This document shows positions 22,881 to 31,169 of a stretch of 45,410 nt of DNA, piece by piece; position 1 is the stretch's first letter; every line of letters starts with the position of its first letter. The position numbers were made by a program, and so were the translations under genes. The stretch is from Leisingera sp. ANG59 (GTDB taxonomy: Bacteria > Pseudomonadota > Alphaproteobacteria > Rhodobacterales > Rhodobacteraceae): the NCBI RefSeq assembly GCF_013317235.1, contig NZ_WLCM01000016.1, positions 51,603-97,012 of the forward strand, read 5' to 3'. The notes beneath the pieces are model-generated. The model ran no database searches, was not told where the DNA came from, and saw only the letters and a list, made by a program, of their open reading frames with translations.

Positions 22881-24086
22881 TCAGGCGCAGGGGGGAGCAT
22901 CCCGGGCCGGCGCCAGCCGGGCCGCCGGGGCTTGCGCGCCGGGCGCGCCGAAGCCGGCCAGCAACCGGGCGCATTCGTCCAGATAGGCCCGGATGACGAT
23001 TTGCTCGTCGAATTCCCGCTCGACGATCTCCCGGTTCTGGCAGCCCAGCCGCTGCAGCGTGCCTGCGTCCATCTGCGCCATTTCCTGCATTGCGGCCAAG
23101 AGCTCCGCCTGGTCGCGGGGCGCGATCCTGAGCCCGTTCACCCGGTGCCGGATGACATCCCTGCAGCCGACGCTGTCGGTGGAGATGATCGGCCGCCCCA
23201 CCGCGCCTGCCTCCAGCAGGGTCCGCGGCACGCCTTCGCCGTAATAGGAGGGCAGCACTAAGACGCTGCAGGACCGCAGCAGCGCAGCGATCTCCCCCGG
23301 GGGCACCTGCCCCAGATAACTGCATCGGTCCTGGCTGGCAAAGGCCTCGAGCGCTTCGGCGCGCACATATCCGCTTTCTTCCAGCCGCTCGCCTGCGATC
23401 ATGAAGCGGGCGCTTGTGCCGCGGCGGAGCATTTCCTCCGCGGCGTCGATAAACATCTGTGCGCCCTTGGAGATCAGCAGCCGCCCGACGTAGAGAAACA
23501 CTACCTCCTCCGGGACATCCGGCGAGGGGGTGAAGCGCTCCAGGTTGACACCGCTGCCGGGGATGTGCCGGGCCAGGTCCTTGTCCACCATGCCCTGCTC
23601 CAGGAAGAACTGCAGATCGTCGGTGTTCTGGAAGAACACCCGGGCCGAGCGCCGCAAGGCTTTGGCATAAAGAAAGATGAAGAACGCCCGCCGCAGCCGC
23701 CCGCCGCCGTCGAAGGCGCGCCCGGTGCCGGCGATATTGTTGATCACCGGGATGTTCAGCGCCTGCGCCGCCAGCGCGCCAATGGTGTTGGCCTTGATCG
23801 TGTAGCACAGGCACACTGCCGGGCGGTGGCGCCGCAGCGCTGCGCGGATGGCGAAATAGGCGGCCCCCTCCTGCATGGGGTTGGTGCCATACTGACTGAT
23901 CTCCACATGCTCGTGGATCACCCCCATCCGCTCCAGTGCGGGGACCGATGCGTCGCGCGGGCTGATCAGCAGGATCTGCGCGCCGCAGGCTTGCAGCGCC
24001 CCGATCAGTGTGGTGCGGCTGCGGTGCACATGCAGCGCTGTGTTGCAGATGATTGCGATGACCGGCTTCATGCTGGCTCCCTTCAT
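22881..24086 (-). CDS. GT4 family glycosyltransferase
   Basis: A GT-B retaining transferase of 401 residues. The N-terminal half begins KPVIAIICNTALHVHRSRTT and has CYTIKANTIGALAAQALNIP. The donor half has VVFLYVGRLLISKGAQMFI and the E-x7-E region YYGEGVPRTLLEAGAVGRP, as in RfaB/PglA-type enzymes that build polysaccharide repeats. ATG 24086 overlaps the sulfotransferase stop by 4 bp and has GGGAG upstream; an internal ATG at 24071 also has a ribosome site and would begin at MKPVIA. It is the last gene of the minus-strand run 26223-22881. Sugar specificity cannot be told. Confidence 0.88.
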   Translation of the reverse strand: MKGASMKPVIAIICNTALHVHRSRTTLIGALQACGAQILLISPRDASVPALERMGVIHEHVEISQYGTNPMQEGAAYFAIRAALRRHRPAVCLCYTIKANTIGALAAQALNIPVINNIAGTGRAFDGGGRLRRAFFIFLYAKALRRSARVFFQNTDDLQFFLEQGMVDKDLARHIPGSGVNLERFTPSPDVPEEVVFLYVGRLLISKGAQMFIDAAEEMLRRGTSARFMIAGERLEESGYVRAEALEAFASQDRCSYLGQVPPGEIAALLRSCSVLVLPSYYGEGVPRTLLEAGAVGRPIISTDSVGCRDVIRHRVNGLRIAPRDQAELLAAMQEMAQMDAGTLQRLGCQNREIVEREFDEQIVIRAYLDECARLLAGFGAPGAQAPAARLAPARDAPPCA

Positions 24087-24877
24087 GCGGACTCCCTGCC
24101 CTCCCTCAGCTTGCTCCTGATCAGGTCCCGCTCGGCCTCGGTCGGCGCCGGCGGCGGCTGGGAGCCCCGGCGGCGGGCATAGATCCGGTTCCAGCCGCGG
24201 TCCCGCGCAGCCTGCACAACCGCATCGAGGCCAATGTCGCGCAGCCCGTAGGAGATCGTGCGCGCCAGTTTCGAGATCAGGTAATGCCGCGGTACTGCCG
24301 CACCGTTGACCCGGCCGATCTGCCCCGCGTCCACGGGACTTTCCGGCAGCCCCAGCAGCGCATCCACGGCGCGGGCAAAGGCCTGCGCATCGCGCGACAG
24401 CAGCGACGCATCCAGCAGACTCACCCGCTCCTCCCCCAGCTCCGTGCGCCAGCGTTCCAGCCAGCGCTCGACCTGACTGGCCTCGATGATCGCCGGGTGG
24501 GCCTCGATCGCCTCGGCCAAGGGCGCCGCGGTGTAGCCGTAGCGTTTCAGATGCAGGTAATGCGACCAGGCCCGCGCCACCGGGTCGCGGCGCAGGATGA
24601 CCGCCCGGGCCTCCGGCAGAGTCTCAGCAACCCGGGCCGGCGCCTCCGGATGGGCCAGGATGCTGGGGGCGACATCCACCAGCATCCGGTGCTGCGGTTC
24701 GGGGCGGAACTGGCCTTGGTACCAGGCGGTCCCGCGCCGGTAATAGCGGTCGAAGTAGAAGATCTCCTTGGTTCTGGCGGGCAGGCAGACATCGCCGCGG
24801 GCCTGGAGATAGGCATGCACCCAGGTGGTCCCGGACTTCATCGGGCCGCAGAACACGGCGGCTTTCAAACCGGACAT
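24083..24877 (-). CDS. PAPS-dependent sulfotransferase
   Basis: The 264-residue protein carries a canonical 5'-phosphosulfate loop (FCGPMKSGTTWV, with Lys14 and Ser15), then TKEIFYFDRYY and a 3'-phosphate loop RRDPVARAWSHYL (Arg97 and Ser105). It should transfer sulfate from PAPS to a sugar hydroxyl or to a carbohydrate precursor in the cytoplasm. ATG 24877 was chosen because AGGAGG lies about 9 nt before it; an upstream extension to 24916 is open but overlaps the polymerase gene more. It overlaps that polymerase gene by 13 bp and GT4 by 4 bp, so it is part of the repeat-unit operon. Together with the gene at 4867 it suggests the polymer is sulfated. Confidence 0.88.
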   Translation of the reverse strand: MSGLKAAVFCGPMKSGTTWVHAYLQARGDVCLPARTKEIFYFDRYYRRGTAWYQGQFRPEPQHRMLVDVAPSILAHPEAPARVAETLPEARAVILRRDPVARAWSHYLHLKRYGYTAAPLAEAIEAHPAIIEASQVERWLERWRTELGEERVSLLDASLLSRDAQAFARAVDALLGLPESPVDAGQIGRVNGAAVPRHYLISKLARTISYGLRDIGLDAVVQAARDRGWNRIYARRRGSQPPPAPTEAERDLIRSKLREGRESA

Positions 24878-26223
24878 GGCACATCCCTCCTGTTCAGGCC
24901 GCCGGCCCCCATCCAATGGCGGTTCAGGGCGCCCAGGGCGAGTCCCGCCAGGATCCAGAACGGGCGCTGCCGCAGGCCAAAGGAGCCCAGCCCGTAAAGG
25001 CTCACGACCAGAAAGGCGGAAAACAGGGCGAAGGCCAGAATGCGCGCTTCGCCGGGCCCGGTGCCCAAGGCGTGTTTCAGAGCCATCAGCAGGACCGCCG
25101 CCTGAAACAGCAAGAGCAGCAGCAGCCCGGGCACGCCGGTCTCGATCAGCGTGCCGAGATAGGTGTTGTGGACCTCGAAAGTGCTTTCCGTATAGGTTTT
25201 GAAGTTGCCTGGCCCGACACCAAAGAAGGGGTGATCGACCCAGCCCCGCCAGACCAGAATCATCTGCTCGTAGCGCGGCCCGAGCCCCGCCTCCAGGGTG
25301 CTGGGGTTCAGGAACCGGTCGAGCGGGCGGGCCAGGGTCTGCAGGTATTCCGGCAGCGCGCTTGATCCTGCTTCCAGGAAGGCGATGACCAGGAAGCCAA
25401 AGCCCAGCACCGCAGCGGCGCAGGACAGCAGGATGAAGGCGGCGAACCCGGGCCGGGAGTACCAGAACATCAGCGCAGCCAGCAGGACAAGACAGAAAGA
25501 GATCAGCGTCAGCACCAGTGCGGTGCGGCTGCCGGTGCCGGCCAGCGCCACTGCGGCAAAGCCGGCGGCGGCCAGATAAAACAGCATGGCACTCCTGGAG
25601 GCCGAGGCTCTGAGGCTGAGGATGAGAAACAGCGGCAGAGCCGGGGCCACAAAGGCGGCGAGCTGGTTGACCGACTGCGAGGTGGATTTGATCCGGCCGC
25701 CGCCGTGATAGACCCAGTCCGGGGCGGCGGCAAACACCGCCAGCACCGAAAAGGACGATACCAGCACTACGCCTGCCGCATAGGCGTTCAGAAACAGGCG
25801 GTAGGTCCGGGCATTGGCCGCGGCGGCGGTCGTGAGGGTGCAGAGCACAGCGCCATAGGAATAGTTTGCGATGGTCTCCAGCAGCTTCCTGAACGGCTGG
25901 CCGTAGAGATAGGTCGCAATCACCCCGGAGAGCCCCCCCCAGAGCAGGAAACAGCCCAGCACCAGAAGAATGGCGCGGGTGTTCGGGTGCAGCCTGAGCC
26001 GCAGCACGCCGCCCCGACTGGTAGACGCAAGCAGGAACAGGAAGGTGCCCAGGAGAAAGAACAGGTCCGCCGCAACGATTCGGATGTGCTGATCCGGGTT
26101 CAGCGGATTGATCAGGACACCGGAGAGGAAAATCCCCGCCGCAAAGAACCCGGCACCGAGGCCGATGGTGGCCCGGTGAGATCTGATCCAGGGTAAATCC
26201 TCTTCATACAGCAGCACAGGCAC
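24865..26223 (-). CDS. O-antigen ligase/polymerase-like membrane protein (ExoQ/Wzy type)
   Basis: A 452-residue integral membrane protein with about ten hydrophobic segments and the large periplasmic loop of the Wzy_C family. The signature HPFFGVGPGNFKTYTES, followed by EVHNTYLGTLIETGVPGLLLL, is the diagnostic loop and returning helix. Members join polysaccharide repeat units at the periplasmic face, as ExoQ does for succinoglycan. It lies between the ExoY-like and sulfotransferase genes, on the same strand. A run of eight G (coding strand) at 25933-25940 codes WGGL inside the third or fourth helix and is a possible slippage site. Confidence 0.9.
   Translation of the reverse strand: MPVLLYEEDLPWIRSHRATIGLGAGFFAAGIFLSGVLINPLNPDQHIRIVAADLFFLLGTFLFLLASTSRGGVLRLRLHPNTRAILLVLGCFLLWGGLSGVIATYLYGQPFRKLLETIANYSYGAVLCTLTTAAAANARTYRLFLNAYAAGVVLVSSFSVLAVFAAAPDWVYHGGGRIKSTSQSVNQLAAFVAPALPLFLILSLRASASRSAMLFYLAAAGFAAVALAGTGSRTALVLTLISFCLVLLAALMFWYSRPGFAAFILLSCAAAVLGFGFLVIAFLEAGSSALPEYLQTLARPLDRFLNPSTLEAGLGPRYEQMILVWRGWVDHPFFGVGPGNFKTYTESTFEVHNTYLGTLIETGVPGLLLLLLFQAAVLLMALKHALGTGPGEARILAFALFSAFLVVSLYGLGSFGLRQRPFWILAGLALGALNRHWMGAGGLNRRDVPCPV
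25933..25940. repeat. Eight-base homopolymer inside the polymerase-like gene
   Basis: Eight C on the plus strand (G on the coding strand) within the open frame. A gain or loss of one base would truncate the polymerase. The frame is intact here. Confidence 0.8.
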
Positions 26224-26272
26224 ATATCCGGTCCAGAAACAAGGCGTTGGCGGAGCCGCCTCCTGACTGCAC

Positions 26273-26959
26273 CTATTTGGCGCCTGTCCCGAAAAGCATC
26301 ACGGACACGGTCCGCAGGATGATATAGACCTCCATCATCGCCGATCCATGACGGATATAGTAGTAGTCGTAGCGCGCCTTGCGGTTGATGGTGATGACCT
26401 GGTCCGCATAGCCGCCCCGGATCTGGGCCAGCCCGGTGATGCCCGGCCGCACCCGCACCCGGTATTTGTAATAGGGGATGTTGTCGGTGAACCATTGGGC
26501 GTGCTCCCAGACATCGGGGCGCGGCCCCACCAGCGCCATCTCGCCGCTCAGCACGCTCCAGAAGTTCGGCAGCTCATCGATCCTGGAGCGCCGGATGAAA
26601 TGCCCGAGCGGGGTGATGCGGTCGGTCTCCAGGGGGCTGGTCGGATCGCGTTCCGCCCCGTCTGCCGCCGCCGCCATGGAGCGGAACTTCCACATCGTGA
26701 ACGGCCGCCCCCACATGCCCATCCGCTGCTGCTTGAACAGCAGCGGCCCGGGATTGAAGAACGGATTCAATATCAGCAGAAACACCGCGGCAATTGCGGC
26801 CAGGAACAGGCCGAGAAGCGCGGATAAAATGTCCAGGGATCTCTTGCCGATACGGAAGACGGACGGCCAGTCTGCCAGCGCATTGAGCGCTGGCGGTTTC
26901 AAGGCGGCTGGCTTCAAGGAGGAAAGGTCGCCTTTCAACCCAATTTCCGGATATGTCAT
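26273..26959 (-). CDS. exoY: Initiating sugar-phosphate transferase, ExoY-like
   Basis: Transfers the first sugar-1-phosphate to undecaprenyl phosphate, starting the lipid-linked repeat. It has one N-terminal hydrophobic hairpin (IGKRSLDILSALLGLFLAAI...). The cytoplasmic domain follows: FKQQRMGMWGRPFTMWKFRSM, SRIDELPNFWSVLSGEMALV with GPRPDV, and VRPGITGLAQIRGGY. Its 228 residues match the usual ExoY size. ATG 26959 is a guess; the frame runs to ATG 27022 and neither has a clear ribosome site. It is transcribed away from the ExoP-like gene across a 550-bp divergent region. Galactose or glucose as first sugar cannot be told. Confidence 0.88.
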   Translation of the reverse strand: MTYPEIGLKGDLSSLKPAALKPPALNALADWPSVFRIGKRSLDILSALLGLFLAAIAAVFLLILNPFFNPGPLLFKQQRMGMWGRPFTMWKFRSMAAAADGAERDPTSPLETDRITPLGHFIRRSRIDELPNFWSVLSGEMALVGPRPDVWEHAQWFTDNIPYYKYRVRVRPGITGLAQIRGGYADQVITINRKARYDYYYIRHGSAMMEVYIILRTVSVMLFGTGAK

Positions 26960-27509
26960 ACCGCTTTTGTTGCTTAATTCCCTTCGCACGCCGGATTCCC
27001 CCCTGAAAAACACCAGCACCATGAAAGCCGCGGGAAATGCCGCGGAGAAAACGAAAGCCAGTGAAGAATTTGCAGTTGCGCAATGTCGTCAGCGTAGCAA
27101 ACCGGGCGCAGCGCACGGCCCTATTAATTGGTATGAGAAAAGGCTGATGCGGGCCGCCGGCTGCGCGCTCCGGTAATCCCATTAGGCCGCCGGGCTTAAT
27201 CTGATTTGAGTATGGGCGGGGCACAGGACTGGGATCTTGTCCGCAAACCGCCCGCCTGTTTTTCCAGCAGGAAACTCGATATCCCCGCTCCCTGCTCTAA
27301 GTCCATCAGGATATGGCAAAACGGTCCTGCGGAAGATGCGCATTTTCGCGGGTGCAGTTGCCGACATGCCGGCACAGCCGGTTTTTGCTGTGTGGCCCGC
27401 AGGCTTTCGGGCCGGGGCGTGATGACGAACTACAGGGCGAGTTACACGGAGTTGCAATCCTGATGCCAGCAGAGTCCCAGTCCCCAGCCTCCGCTCCGGA
27501 AACCGCGGA
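26960..27509. promoter_or_regulatory. Divergent region between exoY-like and exoP-like genes
   Basis: About 550 bp without a convincing gene. It must carry promoters for both directions. AT-rich patches lie around 27118-27140 (CCCTATTAATTGGTATGAG) and 27190-27210. I could not define a -35/-10 pair or an operator with confidence, and the frames crossing it look like noise. Confidence 0.35.
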
Positions 27510-29720
27510 ATGAGAAACCGGCATTCCTCGCTTATCCCGCGATACCCGGTGGCCGATGCCGCCAGGCAGGCGGAACAGGAGATGGCCATCGATATCCGGT
27601 CGCTGTTCCTGACGGTCTGGCATGGCCGCTGGATCATTCTCCTGATCACCGCCGCGGCCGCCGCTCTGGGGGTTTTCTTCTCGTCAAAGATCGAGCCGAC
27701 CTACGCGGCCAGTGCCAAGGTCATGTTCGACCCGAAGCTGCGGGAGATCGCGGCGGGCGACCGGGTGTCCTCGGCCGGGGCCGGCGAGGACGGGCTGGAG
27801 AACGAGATTCAAGTGCTGCGCTCGACGGCGCTGCTGAACCGGGTGGTCGAGGAGCTGGAGCTGCACACCTATCCGGAGTTCAATCCGGTGCTGGAGCAGT
27901 CCGATCCGTCCAGCCCCGCGCCGTTGCTGGATTTTTTCCCGGCCGGAGATGAGGGGGACATCGGGCTGGATGCCGAAATCCCGGATCTGGAACGGCGGAT
28001 TGTCGCGATGAATGTCTCACAAGGCCTGCGGCTTGCCCCGATCCCCTCGTCCCGGGTGATCGAGATCAGCTTCATTTCCTCCGATCCGGGCACTTCCGCG
28101 CGGGTGGCAAACGCCTTCGCCAGACAGTACATCCGCGACCAGCTGCACGTGCGCCTGTCGACAACCCGGGCCGCAACCGACTGGCTGGCGGGCCGGGTGG
28201 ATGAGCTGCGCGACCGGGTGCAAAAGGCGGAAAAAGCCGTAGCCGTGGCGCAGTCGGCGCAATCGCTGGAAGCCGGGCAGAGCCTGCAGATCACCAAGCA
28301 GGAGCTGGAAGCGCTGATCGGCACCTATTCCGAGACCAAGAATGCGGCCCGTGCGGCGCTGGCCGACTACCAGCGGCTGAAAACCGCGCTGGAAGACAGG
28401 GCCGACCCCGGCGCGGTGCCGGAATTCCGCGACTCCGCGCCGATGGCCGCCCTGCTGGCGCGGGAAAACGAGCTGCGGGTGCAGCAGGCCAATCTGGCGG
28501 GCACCCTGCCGCCGGAGCATCCTGCCATCACCGACATCGGCAAGTCGATCCAGCAGCTCAAGGACCAGCAGCAGCAGGAAGCGGCGCGGATCGCCGAAAT
28601 TGCCCGCACCAGGTGGGTGTCCCTGGACCGGCAGACGGAGATGATCCAGGCCGCGATCCGGGATCTCGACCGCAAGGTGCTGCAGCAGTCCCAGGACGAA
28701 CTGGCGATCCGGCAGCTGGAGCGCGAGGCGGAGGCCAGCCGCAGCGTCTATGAGACCTTCATCCGGCGCCTCAATGAAGCCTCCGAGCAGGTGAAGCTGG
28801 AAAGCGCCGACGCGCGTATCCTGACCCTGGCCGAGCCGCCGCTCGAAGCCTTTTCGGAACCGAAGAAATACGCACTGACCGTATCGGTGCTGGGCGGGCT
28901 GCTGTTCAGCCTGGTGCTGGTGTTCCTGCGCGAGCGGCTCAATAACACCTACCGCTCTGCCGATGAAATCCTGAAATACACCGGGATGGATGTGCTGGGC
29001 ACCATGCCGGTGCCCGGCAGCGGCAGGCCCGCCGAGGTCCTGAGACGCTTTGCAGCCCAGCCCGGCTCTTATATTGCCGAGGCTGTTCACGGGCTGCGGA
29101 CCAGTATCCTTTTGACCCGGGACACGGCGCCACCCAAGGTGGTGCTGTTCACCTCCTCCTACCCGGATGAGGGCAAATCGCTTCTTGCCGCACTGACGGC
29201 GCTGGCTTCCTTCCGGATCAACAAGAAAACGATCATTGTCGACTGTGATCTGCGGCGGCCGAAGCTGCACCAGATCCTGGGCGAGGCGCTGGACAAGCAG
29301 GATATAGTTTCGGTTCTGGACGGCACCATCGCGCTGGACAAGGCGATCCGGAAAGACCCGGAGACCGGATTGCACGTTCTGGCCGCCAGCGCAGAGCAGA
29401 TCAGGCATGACAATTCCGCGGTGGATATGCTCTCGTCCCCTGTTTTTGCGAGACTGATCGATATTCTGCGCAACACCTACGATCTCGTGATCCTGGATTC
29501 CCCGCCATCTCTGCTGGCCGTGGACACCAAGATCCTGAGCAAATACGCGGATTCGGTCGTCTATGTCGTGAAGTGGAACACGACGCCCCGGGATGCGGTG
29601 CAGAATGGGCTGCAGATTCTGGAGGCAGCCGGGGCTCCGGTTGCAGGCGTGGTGCTGTCGATGGCCAGGAATGTGCAGGTCACAAGGTATGGCGCGGACC
29701 AGATCCCGCTTGCCAATTGA
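27510..29720 (+). CDS. exoP: ExoP/Wzc-type polysaccharide co-polymerase with BY-kinase domain
   Basis: The 736-residue inner-membrane protein has a Wzz domain (first membrane helix at about 45-60, then KIEPTYAASAKVMFDP), a long periplasmic coiled-coil region, and a second helix near 455 (ALTVSVLGGLLFSLVLVFL). The cytoplasmic tyrosine-kinase domain has SSYPDEGKSLLA (Walker A, about 548-559), TIIVDCDLRRP (Walker A', about 574) and LVILDSPPSL (Walker B, about 660). It sets chain length and works with the export channel. The tail is short (VTRYGADQIPLAN) and lacks the usual tyrosine cluster. The start at 27510 is uncertain; ATG 27582 is possible. An ExoF-like gene follows. Confidence 0.92.
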   Translation: MRNRHSSLIPRYPVADAARQAEQEMAIDIRSLFLTVWHGRWIILLITAAAAALGVFFSSKIEPTYAASAKVMFDPKLREIAAGDRVSSAGAGEDGLENEIQVLRSTALLNRVVEELELHTYPEFNPVLEQSDPSSPAPLLDFFPAGDEGDIGLDAEIPDLERRIVAMNVSQGLRLAPIPSSRVIEISFISSDPGTSARVANAFARQYIRDQLHVRLSTTRAATDWLAGRVDELRDRVQKAEKAVAVAQSAQSLEAGQSLQITKQELEALIGTYSETKNAARAALADYQRLKTALEDRADPGAVPEFRDSAPMAALLARENELRVQQANLAGTLPPEHPAITDIGKSIQQLKDQQQQEAARIAEIARTRWVSLDRQTEMIQAAIRDLDRKVLQQSQDELAIRQLEREAEASRSVYETFIRRLNEASEQVKLESADARILTLAEPPLEAFSEPKKYALTVSVLGGLLFSLVLVFLRERLNNTYRSADEILKYTGMDVLGTMPVPGSGRPAEVLRRFAAQPGSYIAEAVHGLRTSILLTRDTAPPKVVLFTSSYPDEGKSLLAALTALASFRINKKTIIVDCDLRRPKLHQILGEALDKQDIVSVLDGTIALDKAIRKDPETGLHVLAASAEQIRHDNSAVDMLSSPVFARLIDILRNTYDLVILDSPPSLLAVDTKILSKYADSVVYVVKWNTTPRDAVQNGLQILEAAGAPVAGVVLSMARNVQVTRYGADQIPLAN

Positions 29721-29829
29721 CATGCTGCAGGCGGCCCGCCGCCCCTGCTGGATTGGCAGGTGGTGCCGCCCTAGTTTCTTGAGGACAGCCAAACCTGTTC
29801 AGGTCCGCCGAGGTGCGAAGGGGAAAAAC

Positions 29830-31086
29830 GTGCAGAGATTTATCCGGCCTATGTGGTTATCCGTTGTCAGCGTGGCGGCCGCCCTTTTCCTGATGTCTGC
29901 CGGGACAGGGCGGCCGGAGACCGGGCCGGACTCCGGCCTGGTGCTGGCGCCGGGCGATACGGTGTCTTATGCCGTGATCGGGGCGCCTGAGCTCACGACC
30001 GTCTCCACCATCGGGGTGAACGGCCGGCTGCAGCTGCCCCTGGCCGGATGGGTTGACGCGGCGGGGCTGACCATCGACGGCCTGCGCCGCCAGGTGGCAT
30101 CGCGGATCAGCGGATCGCCGGTGCGCACGGTGGGCCCGGACGGCCAGGAGGTCTGGCGTCAGATCAGCGGCGATCTGCTGTTCCTCACGGTGGCGGCTTA
30201 CCGGCCCATCTATCTGATCGGCGATGTGCGGGAAAACGGCGAACAGCCCTACCGGCCGGGCCTCACCCTGCGGCAGGCCGTCGCCCGCGCCGGCGGGCTC
30301 GGTATGCCGCTTGATATTCCAGAATCCGGCACCCAGCTGATCACCCTGTCGGCGGAGCGCGACGTGGTGGCGGGCGAAGTGGACTTCGTGAAGGCAACGC
30401 TGGCGCGGCTGGAAGCTGATCTGGCGGCGGTCGGAACCGAGCAGCCGGATGATGCGGCCGGTGCCGCCGCCCATGGCGAGGACGCCGCACGCTGGCTGGA
30501 CGCCCGCAACGCGGAACGGCAATTGTCCCGCGGCAATTCCGAACTGGTTGTCCGGCAGATGAACAACCGGCTGCAGGTGCTGCAGGAGCTGCTGCGCACT
30601 CATCAGGCCAATCTGGGCATCGAGCAGGAGGCGCTGGAGCGGGCGCAATCGCTTGCCGACCGCGGGCTGACCCCGGCCTCCAACGTGACCGAAGCGCGGC
30701 GCGCTGTGCTGCAGGTGTCGATGCAGGCCCTGGAAACTTCCGGCGAGATTCACCGGCTGCAGCTGGACCTGGCGCGCACCAGCGACGAGGTGGCGCGGCT
30801 GCAGCAGTCCCAGCGGGCAGAGCTCTTGGAGCAGATCGTCACCAGCACCGCCTCGCTCAGAACCCTGGAGCGGCGCCTGGCGGCGCTGGACCAGCGCCTG
30901 GCGGCGCTTGGCGGCCAGCATATCGTCTCCCAGATCAAGCCGGTCTACCGGATCGAAATCCACCGCCCGGGCAGCGCCGGCATCGAAACCACCCAGCTCA
31001 GCGACATCCCGCTGCTGCCTGGCGATGTTCTGGAAGTCGAGACCATCTACGGCAGCGCAGCCGGAGCCGCGGCGCCCTCTCAATAA
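29830..31086 (+). CDS. exoF: ExoF-like polysaccharide export protein
   Basis: GTG 29830 follows AAGGGGA closely and gives 418 residues, about the length known for Sinorhizobium ExoF. After a signal peptide (MWLSVVSVAAALFLMSAG, no lipobox Cys) comes the Poly_export block LAPGDTVSYAVIGAPELTTV. A SLBB-type segment follows (RPIYLIGDVRENGEQPYRPG), then about 180 residues of coiled coil, and finally PLLPGDVLEVETIYGS. The coiled coil is a feature of ExoF-type export proteins rather than Wza. It should form the periplasmic/outer-membrane exit for the polymer handled by the ExoP-like protein encoded 110 bp upstream. Confidence 0.88.
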   Translation: MQRFIRPMWLSVVSVAAALFLMSAGTGRPETGPDSGLVLAPGDTVSYAVIGAPELTTVSTIGVNGRLQLPLAGWVDAAGLTIDGLRRQVASRISGSPVRTVGPDGQEVWRQISGDLLFLTVAAYRPIYLIGDVRENGEQPYRPGLTLRQAVARAGGLGMPLDIPESGTQLITLSAERDVVAGEVDFVKATLARLEADLAAVGTEQPDDAAGAAAHGEDAARWLDARNAERQLSRGNSELVVRQMNNRLQVLQELLRTHQANLGIEQEALERAQSLADRGLTPASNVTEARRAVLQVSMQALETSGEIHRLQLDLARTSDEVARLQQSQRAELLEQIVTSTASLRTLERRLAALDQRLAALGGQHIVSQIKPVYRIEIHRPGSAGIETTQLSDIPLLPGDVLEVETIYGSAAGAAAPSQ

Positions 31087-31121
31087 CCAGAAGGGTCGAA
31101 ATGGAGGGATGCTGCGCAGCA

Positions 31122-31143
31122 CCGGGCCTGCCGGGAGGCCCGG
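31122..31143. terminator. Hairpin between convergent exoF-like and RTX genes
   Basis: CCGGGCCT at 31122-31129 pairs with AGGCCCGG at 31136-31143 around six bases, in the 83-bp gap between convergent genes. It could serve both strands. No T-run is present. Confidence 0.5.
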
Positions 31144-31169
31144 CAGCCGCCCGGGAACAGGCCCGGAGG

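Noticed and set aside
28017..29792. Minus-strand 591-codon frame opposite the ExoP-like gene
   Set aside because: His/Gln/Arg-rich product with no motif; the sense strand has complete Wzz and kinase motifs.
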